Notes under the pieces: generated by a model
The model's database searches: none
What the model saw: the letters and a program-made list of their open reading frames with translations, nothing else
Told to the model about the DNA's origin: nothing
Shown: in pieces, positions 45,864-52,275 of the stretch
Position numbering within the stretch: position 1 is the stretch's first letter
Layout of the letters: each line of letters opens with the position of its first letter
Assembly (NCBI GenBank): GCA_021816695.1
Contig: JAKAXE010000008.1
Coordinates: 1-52,275, forward strand
Source of the DNA: a bacterium
Lineage (GTDB): Bacteria; Chloroflexota; Dormibacteria; Aeolococcales; Bog-877
DNA: 52,275 nt
Reading direction: 5' to 3'
Program-made: the position numbers and the translations under genes

Positions 45864-45983
45864 GCTGCCGGGCGCCTCATCGCTTCCGGCCAGCGGCCCA
45901 CCACTCCCAGAACTCGTCGCGAGAGACGCCTAGGTCGTGGTACGGTCGCCGTGGCGGTTAGGCCGAAGGCCGAACGTCACATC

Positions 45984-46009
45984 CTATGGCTGCCCGTAGG
46001 CAGCCATAG
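45984..46009. terminator. bidirectional hairpin CTATGGCTGCC-CGTA-GGCAGCCATAG
   Basis: Perfect 11-bp stem between convergent genes. Confidence 0.6.
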
Positions 46010-46091
46010 TTGCGTCTGGGGCGGCACTGCATATCTGTTTCATAGACGAGTCCGGTAGGTTTGAGGCGTCAGCACCCTCGGCAGGCCAAGG

Positions 46092-46706
46092 TCAGCGCTT
46101 AAGGCCTCCGGGGGCGCGCGGCCCGCAGTTCCTGCCCCTGGAGTCCGAGGCGTCTCGAATGCCGGCGGGCCCCTCCATTGGCGGTGGTCCATATTCCAAG
46201 CGTCCCAGCTCGATGAGCTGGTCAAGGTCCGCCAACTCGGGCTCCTGCAGCACACGGCGCGCCACGGTGCGCACCGCCTCAATGGTGATGGCGTCTTGGT
46301 GGCCGAGCATGCGCGCGATGTCGCCCGCGTCCGTCGTCCGCCCCGCGATCATCTTCAGGATGACGAGGTGAGGCAGGGACGCCATCGGGAGACCGTCCGC
46401 CCGGTTGGCCATGGCGGAATCGACCAACGCTCCACCCCATCGTCCGGGCACGATGGTGACGTCGACCGGCTGGTCGTCGGCGCTCTGCCACGCGACCCCG
46501 GCGAGCGGCGGACGCACGACCAGTTCATGCTGCATGCGCCAACCGGCTCCGCGAAGCGTTTCGGCGGCTACGTCCACATCGCGCTGGGCGATCGCAAAGT
46601 CGATGCCCATGGTCTGGCGGGCGGGCATGAATCGATTGGCGGCGACCGCCCCGATGATGGCGTGTGGCACAGAGCCGAATGCGGCGTCAAACTCCTCGAT
46701 CCCCAT
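46092..46706 (-). CDS. nucleotidyltransferase-like protein (AbiEii/MNT-type)
   Basis: GAVAANRFMPARQTMGIDFAIAQRDVDVAAETL, QPVDVTIVPG, LPHLVILKMIAGRTTDAGDIARML. Confidence 0.75.
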   Translation of the reverse strand: MGIEEFDAAFGSVPHAIIGAVAANRFMPARQTMGIDFAIAQRDVDVAAETLRGAGWRMQHELVVRPPLAGVAWQSADDQPVDVTIVPGRWGGALVDSAMANRADGLPMASLPHLVILKMIAGRTTDAGDIARMLGHQDAITIEAVRTVARRVLQEPELADLDQLIELGRLEYGPPPMEGPAGIRDASDSRGRNCGPRAPGGLKR

Positions 46707-47050
46707 CACCTCGACACCCGCTCGGGCAGCAGCCCCCATAGGTCGCTCCCCGATCCTGGGGCCCGGCGCCGCCACGCCATGGCCGTGATCAGGTGCAGGG
46801 GGGTCGCCACCTCGGGGCGCGGCCGGCACTGCCACTGAGGCGGACGACCCTTCGGCAGCACAACTCCGCGCTGAGCGAGCGCACGGCTCACCGTGGACGG
46901 ATGCCAGCGAAGCCCTTGGAAAGGGGCCGGGACCCCCACACGCTCAAGCACCGCCGCGATGTCTCGAGCGGCCAGGCCATAGCCTCGACTCATCTCCACC
47001 AGACGATCGGCGAGTTCGGCGGACAAGGCGGGGGGACGACCACGACTCAT
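46706..47050 (-). CDS. small HTH protein resembling the recombinase-domain HTH
   Basis: AELADRLVEMSRGYGLAARDIAAVLERVGVPAPFQGLRWHPSTVSRALAQRG; ATG/TGA overlap with nucleotidyltransferase; TACAAT 9 nt upstream. Confidence 0.7.
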   Translation of the reverse strand: MSRGRPPALSAELADRLVEMSRGYGLAARDIAAVLERVGVPAPFQGLRWHPSTVSRALAQRGVVLPKGRPPQWQCRPRPEVATPLHLITAMAWRRRAPGSGSDLWGLLPERVSR

Positions 47051-47211
47051 TTCTGCAACATTGTACTGCCAGCGGCCTCCGCAGAAGAGCGCTGACGGTC
47101 GCCTTTCGCCAGGTGGCTCGGGCATCCGCATCACGAATGGCCCGGGTCGCCCCTATAGAATCCCTTACTGGGCACCGGAACGCCCACCCAAGACTACAGG
47201 AGGTGCTCTCA

Positions 47212-47553
47212 ATGAACCGTCGCGAACTGGCCAAGACCTTGCAAGCCCAGCTGCTCTACGATGGCGACCCGAGCGATCCCGTCTTCTCGAGCTTCAGCTT
47301 TGCCGACGAGACGCTCCAGATGATCTTCGGGCTAATCGGCCAGAAGCTCGAGGCGGGCGAAGACGTCAGCATCGCCGGCTTCGGCCACTGGAAGATCAAT
47401 GAGAGCCCGGGTGGGATGCGGCGCAACCCAAGGACTGGGGCTCCGGTTAAGGTAGCCCCTTCCAAGAAGGTCCGCTTCTACCCGGCCAGCGCTCTCAAGA
47501 TGGCTGTCGCCAGCAAGCCGGTCCGCCGGCGCACGACCCGGCGACCGGGCTAA
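47212..47553 (+). CDS. HU/IHF family DNA-binding protein
   Basis: VSIAGFGHWKINESPGGMRRNPRTGAPVKVAPSKKVRFYPASALK; AGGAGG SD upstream. Confidence 0.93.
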   Translation: MNRRELAKTLQAQLLYDGDPSDPVFSSFSFADETLQMIFGLIGQKLEAGEDVSIAGFGHWKINESPGGMRRNPRTGAPVKVAPSKKVRFYPASALKMAVASKPVRRRTTRRPG

Positions 47554-47605
47554 GCAACTAGTCGGACAACCTCGGCCGGGCGCAACCTAGTCCCGCGGGG
47601 TAGCC

Positions 47606-48589
47606 TCAGCCGCGGTCGAGCCTCTGCTGGAGTTCCTCTTCCGTCGGCCCCGTCGCGGGTCCAATGGCCTGTATCGCCAGCGCAGCGGCAGCGTTTGCGG
47701 CCCGGGCCGCGGCCAGGAGACTCGCACCACGTCCGAGCCAAGCAACCAGCGCACCGGTGTGGGCATCCCCAGCTCCAGTCGTATCGAGGACCTCTGGCAC
47801 CGGGTAGGCAGCAACGTGGGAAAGAGCCCCACCGTTCCAGACCCAGGCCCCCGAGGCGCCCTTACGGAGGATGACCGCGCCTCGCGAGCTGATAAGCGTT
47901 GCAAGCGAAGTTGCCATGGCATCGGGACTCGACTCGCCGGTCAACAACTGTCCCTCGCGCCAGTTCAAGGTGAGGAGATCAGTCCGCCTCAATACTTGCG
48001 TCGCGATTGGCGGCGGGATGTCCGCCACAGGAGGACCCGGGTCGAAGACACACCATACGTCGGGCAGAAGTGTGCCCGCCCATTCTCCGAGCGCCGATGC
48101 AGACGCCCGGCCCATTGCGAGGTCATAGCCTGAGAGATAGATGAGATCGCCAGGCTCCAATGCGATGCTCGCCAGGTCCTCGGGGGTGATCTCGGCCTCG
48201 ACACCCGGGGCTCCTATATACCGGCTCTCTCCTCCTGCCTCAACCAGCCCGACGTCGAAGCCAGAGTCCCGCCCATTTGCTGCCGCCACAAGCGAGCCGA
48301 TGCCCTCGCTCGCCAATCGTTCGTGTATGAGGCGCCCGTTGGGGCCAGAGCCCACCTTGCCCGCGTAGTAGGTCGACATGCCTAGCCGCGCCGCTGCGGC
48401 GGCGACGTTGAACGAGCCCCCCACCTGCGTCACCGTGCGTGTCGCGATGCAGCTCCCACCTCGCTCGGGCACGGTGGACACGTACATCAGCACATCCACG
48501 AGAGCCTGCGCGGCGACGATGAACCGGTGCTGCCCAACGGGAAGCCACGTGCCGGACTCGTCCAGGCCTCCGTACGGCGTCGGCTCCAC
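47606..48589 (-). CDS. PfkB family carbohydrate/nucleoside kinase
   Basis: QVGGSFNVAAAAARLGMSTYYAGKVGSGPNG; DTTGAGDAHTGALVAWLGRGASLLAAARAANAAAALA. Confidence 0.93.
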   Translation of the reverse strand: MEPTPYGGLDESGTWLPVGQHRFIVAAQALVDVLMYVSTVPERGGSCIATRTVTQVGGSFNVAAAAARLGMSTYYAGKVGSGPNGRLIHERLASEGIGSLVAAANGRDSGFDVGLVEAGGESRYIGAPGVEAEITPEDLASIALEPGDLIYLSGYDLAMGRASASALGEWAGTLLPDVWCVFDPGPPVADIPPPIATQVLRRTDLLTLNWREGQLLTGESSPDAMATSLATLISSRGAVILRKGASGAWVWNGGALSHVAAYPVPEVLDTTGAGDAHTGALVAWLGRGASLLAAARAANAAAALAIQAIGPATGPTEEELQQRLDRG

Positions 48590-48632
48590 CGTTAGCTATC
48601 CGACCGCGCTCTTTCGGATCGTTGGCTACACC

Positions 48633-50081
48633 TCACGATCCGGTTGCTCCTGGTTGCGCCGCCACTTTGCGGAGAGCAAGGCCCGACCATGCGCCGTACA
48701 CGGCTGCCGAGACTCCCATGCAGACGAAAATCTCAAGGCTCGACGTGGCGAAGATGCCCTTCGCGAGGGGGCCCACGAACAACGGCGAGTCTGTAACCAA
48801 GAGGCCACAAACGGCCCCTGCGAACCACGCCACGAGGGCAGGCACATTCCACCCGCGCCGGGTTAGCCCCTGGCTGCCAGACGGATCGTAGAGAACGCTA
48901 TCGCCGTACCCCCCAACGCGCGATCGCACGAAGATCTGGTCAACCAAGAAGATTGCCGCCCAACTCGCGAGGCCAACACCGACGATCTCAAGGAAGGACT
49001 CGAAGGGGCTGAAGAAGTTCTTGGCGATGATGACCACATAGACCGTCGCCACCACCATCACTACGGAGTCGACGGCAACGCTCTTGTAGCGCTGGATCTT
49101 CACCCCCAGGCTGAGCAGGTTCAGACCCGACGAGTAGAGACTCAGATCTGCCTCCACGATCAATCCGACCACCGCAGTCAAGACGAAAGGCATCCCCATC
49201 CAGCCCGGCAGGGCCGACTCGATCACTCCAATCGGATTCCCCGTAGACGCCAAGCTCGGCTCCCTGGTAGTCAGCAACATGCCGGCGCTGATCAGCACGA
49301 GCAGAGGAATCGCGGCCCCGAGCGTGGAGCCCCAAACGATGGAGCGCCTCGATGAGCGCTTGGGCATGTACCGGCTGTAGTCGGCAGCCGCGTTCGCCCA
49401 TCCAATGCCCGTGCCAACGGCGATGATCGTGAAGGCTGGTATGAACCCGTTCGTCCAGGAGCCAGCTGGCAGGGAAAGCACCGCGTGCCACTTGGTATCC
49501 GTGATCAAGAAGCCGACCACGATGAGAGTCAAGAGACCGAATATGTAGCTCGCCCAGGTCTGTACCACGACGAGCGTCGCTTGCCCTAGCAGGCCGATCG
49601 CGACCACCAGGCCTCCGACTAGAACGATCGAGACAAGTGCCAGTGGGACTGTGCCGATGGGAAGGATGCGCCCCAACAAGGGGATCAGGGCTAGTGTGCT
49701 CAGAATGACCGAGATGCTTTCCCAGCCCAGGAAGGATATCCAACTGACAAAGTTGGGGACCCGGTTCCCATGCATTCCGAATACTGCGCGAGACAAGGTG
49801 AACATCGGGGCGCCTCCGTCCCTGCCGGCGACGCTGAAGATGCCAACGATGAGGAACGACAGGACGACTCCGGCCACGGCGCAGAGTAGGCCTTGCCAAA
49901 GGTTCAGGCCGAACGCAAGCAGGATGGCTCCGTAAGGGATTGCGAGGATCCCGATGTTTGCTGCGAACCAAACCCAGAAGAGATCGCGCGCGCGGCCCGT
50001 GCGCTCTGAATCGGGAATCCGGTTAATGCCGTTGGTCTCGATCTTGAAGGCTTCGTTGGTGCCCCGGATCGTGTCGTCCAT
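48633..50081 (-). CDS. NCS1 family purine/cytosine permease
   Basis: 12-TM pattern; LFWVWFAANIGILAIPYGAILLAFGLNLWQG; FIGW/NFVSWISFLGWESISV; GWANAAADYSRYMPKRSS. Confidence 0.9.
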   Translation of the reverse strand: MDDTIRGTNEAFKIETNGINRIPDSERTGRARDLFWVWFAANIGILAIPYGAILLAFGLNLWQGLLCAVAGVVLSFLIVGIFSVAGRDGGAPMFTLSRAVFGMHGNRVPNFVSWISFLGWESISVILSTLALIPLLGRILPIGTVPLALVSIVLVGGLVVAIGLLGQATLVVVQTWASYIFGLLTLIVVGFLITDTKWHAVLSLPAGSWTNGFIPAFTIIAVGTGIGWANAAADYSRYMPKRSSRRSIVWGSTLGAAIPLLVLISAGMLLTTREPSLASTGNPIGVIESALPGWMGMPFVLTAVVGLIVEADLSLYSSGLNLLSLGVKIQRYKSVAVDSVVMVVATVYVVIIAKNFFSPFESFLEIVGVGLASWAAIFLVDQIFVRSRVGGYGDSVLYDPSGSQGLTRRGWNVPALVAWFAGAVCGLLVTDSPLFVGPLAKGIFATSSLEIFVCMGVSAAVYGAWSGLALRKVAAQPGATGS

Positions 50082-50100
50082 GTCTGATACACTCTCCTCG

Positions 50101-51183
50101 TCAATTCGATTGGCGGATCCGCAGCAACCTCTCTGCCTGGTCCGCAAGGTGCAAGTGATTGACCGCCTCGAGCTGGGCGACCACTTGGGCGGGGAACACC
50201 GCGCTTCCCATGAGTGCCCCGCCCATGGCTCCGGCTATGGCGGCGATGGTGTCAGAGTCTCCGCCCGCATTTGTGGCGTCGACGATGGTCCGCCAGGGGT
50301 CGCCATCCCTGAGGCATAGGAATCCAACCGCCGCGGGGACTGCTTCCTGGGTCTGCACCCCTGTCCCGATCTCGTCCGCAATCTGGGCAACTACGCGCTG
50401 GACCGCGTCCTCGTCCCCATGATCGACGCTGTTGGCCAGCGCCACAGCTCGCCTCGTCCGAGAGGAAACCAGAGCGCCGGCGACGTAGTGGCCTCGTCCA
50501 TAGGCAGCCTCCGCTGCCTCGACCCCCCGCGCGATGCAGGCGGCGAGGTCTGCGCCATCGAGCGCCTCAGACACCACGGTGGCCACCAGGGCGGCGCCGC
50601 TCATGGCCAATCCGGTGTGATGGGTTGGTAGTGAGACTGCCTCGACCACGTCCAGCAGCCGGACGCCCGGGCGACACGCGATGCCGACCGGGGGGATGCG
50701 CATGCTTGCGCCGTTAGTGTCGCCCCATCGGCCAGCGGTCTCAATACTCTCTCCACGCTCGATCGCCGCGATGGCAGCGCGCGAACTGGGGCCGAGAAAG
50801 TCCTGGCCCTTCCGGCGGTTGTTGGCCGCCCATCGCACTAGCCCATTGGCAACCAGGGAGCTCAAGTACGAAGAGTCAGAGTCGCGTCCCTCATCGTGCG
50901 CTTGGGCGAGCGCATCGATGATCACGAACGCTTGCTCCGTATCGTCAGTGACTGTCCCTGGAGCCTCGCCTTGCGCAATCCAGTTCTCTTCAGGCGGGCT
51001 CGCAAACCCGGCGACGAGACCAAACCGGGCCCTGACCGCTGCCACCGGCATCATCTGGGTTGCCATGCCCATGGCATCGCCTGCGGCCATACCAAGGAGA
51101 CAGCCGAGTGCCCGGTCTCGCTGGCCCCCAGTCGCCCCGCCGCTCGCCTCCAACCTCTGTGTCCCACCTGCGCTCTCTGGCAC
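50101..51183 (-). CDS. ADP-ribosylglycohydrolase family protein
   Basis: RALGCLLGMAAGDAMGMATQ; TDDTEQAFVIIDAL; NGASMRIPPVGI; ATNAGGDSDTIAAIAGAMGGALMG. Confidence 0.95.
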   Translation of the reverse strand: MPESAGGTQRLEASGGATGGQRDRALGCLLGMAAGDAMGMATQMMPVAAVRARFGLVAGFASPPEENWIAQGEAPGTVTDDTEQAFVIIDALAQAHDEGRDSDSSYLSSLVANGLVRWAANNRRKGQDFLGPSSRAAIAAIERGESIETAGRWGDTNGASMRIPPVGIACRPGVRLLDVVEAVSLPTHHTGLAMSGAALVATVVSEALDGADLAACIARGVEAAEAAYGRGHYVAGALVSSRTRRAVALANSVDHGDEDAVQRVVAQIADEIGTGVQTQEAVPAAVGFLCLRDGDPWRTIVDATNAGGDSDTIAAIAGAMGGALMGSAVFPAQVVAQLEAVNHLHLADQAERLLRIRQSN

Positions 51184-51191
51184 CAATCGGT

Positions 51192-51962
51192 TCACCTCCT
51201 TGTCGTTGACTCTGGTGCACCGTGCGATCGTCTCGAAGCGGGAATAGGCTTGACCGGATTCGGCCCAAAGTGCATGTGGAAGAGGTCTGGATCCAGGATG
51301 CTCTCGACGTGCTCGATTGGGCGGCCACTTGAAACCCGCGTCACCCGCCGTACTAGCAGACACGCGTCTCCAGGGTGGCGCCTCAAGAGCGAGCCTTCCT
51401 CAGCGTCCACCCTATGTATGTGGACCCATTCCTCACTCAGGGAAGCTAGTTCTCCCGCCTCTCGCAGAGCAGATGTCAGTGACGCGGCAGAGAAATCCAT
51501 CCGGAGGAACGGCTCGGTCCGCGGGGTCAGAGGCATCCGGCTCCTGTCCAAGCCGATCGGGACGCCCGACTCCAAGAGACGTATCCGGTCCAGCGCCACG
51601 AATTGGGCAGTCTGGGACCCCAGGCCGGCGGCCAGGTCCGGAAGCTCCACAACTTCCAGCCGGAGGACTCTGGACCTGATCGTTGTGCCCATGGCCGCAA
51701 GAGCCGCCGTCCAACCTAGCGCGTACTCAAGCCTCTCGCGGCCGAACTCAACATAGCTCCCAGCACCAGGGTGGGTCCGAATCAACCTCTTGCGGACCAA
51801 TACTCCAAGTGCCTGGCGCACGGTCCCACGGCTGACATCAAACTCCTTGGCGAGTTCGTGCTCTCCCGGGATCCGGCGTCCCGGCTTCAGCCTCCCGGTG
51901 CGGATCTGGCCTTCAAGGGCATGGGCGACGGAAAGGTACTTTGGGGCAGCTAATTCCAACAT
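51192..51962 (-). CDS. GntR family regulator with UTRA domain
   Basis: LEGQIRTGRLKPGRRIPGEHELAKEFDVSRGTVRQALGVLVRKRLIRTHPGAGSYV. Confidence 0.95.
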   Translation of the reverse strand: MLELAAPKYLSVAHALEGQIRTGRLKPGRRIPGEHELAKEFDVSRGTVRQALGVLVRKRLIRTHPGAGSYVEFGRERLEYALGWTAALAAMGTTIRSRVLRLEVVELPDLAAGLGSQTAQFVALDRIRLLESGVPIGLDRSRMPLTPRTEPFLRMDFSAASLTSALREAGELASLSEEWVHIHRVDAEEGSLLRRHPGDACLLVRRVTRVSSGRPIEHVESILDPDLFHMHFGPNPVKPIPASRRSHGAPESTTRR

Positions 51963-51999
51963 GTATATACATGTTAGGTCAGATGGTCACTAAAGTCAA
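51958..51999 (-). promoter_or_regulatory. gntR promoter and operator
   Basis: Minus strand TTGACT (51999-51994), 17-bp spacer, TAACAT (51976-51971); perfect 18-bp palindrome AACATGTATATACATGTT (51958-51975) spanning -10 to start codon. Confidence 0.85.
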
Positions 52000-52275
52000 T
52001 GGTCCTCGGAAGGCCACTGACGTGGGATAGGGCCTGCACCAAGGGTTGGTGAGTAGAGTTGGAACACACGTCCCTACCCAGACCAGATCGCCACGCGCTG
52101 GTCAGGTCAACTGCCCTGACGCATCGTCCGTGCCATGCCGTCTACGATGTCGCGGGGCAGGTACCTGGCATGGCCATCCCGAAGGCGACACACGGATCGA
52201 CTGAGGCTTCGATGGTCGTGGCCTGGCCAACCTCCACGTCGGGCCGGCTGAAGGCCACCGTCGCGCCGGGTTCCA

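Larger units (their letters stand above)
30351..47553. mobile_element. putative tRNA-Ser-integrated mobilizable/plasmid-like element (left end at tRNA; right end unresolved, coordinate nominal)
   Basis: Integrase adjacent to the tRNA 3' end, ParA plus RHH protein, MobF relaxase, many ORFan small genes; no attR copy of the tRNA end recognised. Confidence 0.6.

Noticed and set aside
52000-52275. Gene at the right window edge
   Set aside because: No coding frame with recognisable content in the last 275 bp

Overview
A 52 kb high-GC bacterial window with two parts. (1) Positions 1 to about 30.2 kb look like ordinary chromosome: Ski2/Mtr4-like helicase, enoyl-CoA hydratase, a glutaredoxin-thioredoxin reductase fusion, MarR and ArsR regulators, a GNAT/acyl-CoA synthetase fusion, clpS-DUF2017, Xaa-Pro aminopeptidase, alpha-glucan phosphorylase, dus, coaX, greA, lysS, serS and an MFS transporter, ending at a tRNA-Ser(UGA). 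(2) From the tRNA-Ser onward there is accessory DNA: a tyrosine integrase next to the tRNA; a HEPN-like protein; a HAD phosphatase (Swiss-Army-Knife RNA-repair type) and a P-loop kinase behind a ParA/RHH pair; a four-gene ATGA-coupled cassette of unknown small proteins; a dyad-symmetric repeat region; a metallophosphoesterase coupled to a Phd-like antitoxin; a Lon-type AAA+ protein with no protease domain; a MobF (TrwC/TraI) relaxase; PLD-nuclease pieces around a PIN-like gene; an HTH-nucleotidyltransferase pair; HU; and a yegTUVW-like catabolic operon (GntR, ADP-ribosylglycohydrolase, NCS1 permease, PfkB kinase). This is read as a mobilizable or plasmid-like integrative element; its right end was not found. 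A strong window-wide pattern is a TANNNT -10 box 6-9 nt upstream of start codons in at least 18 genes, pointing to pervasive leaderless transcription and revising several starts. Best candidates for something undescribed: the HEPN/HAD/kinase RNA-cleavage-and-repair neighbourhood, the protease-less Lon-like AAA+ next to the relaxase, and the repeat-based operator/centromere-like sites. All names come from reading the translations by eye; no database search was run.
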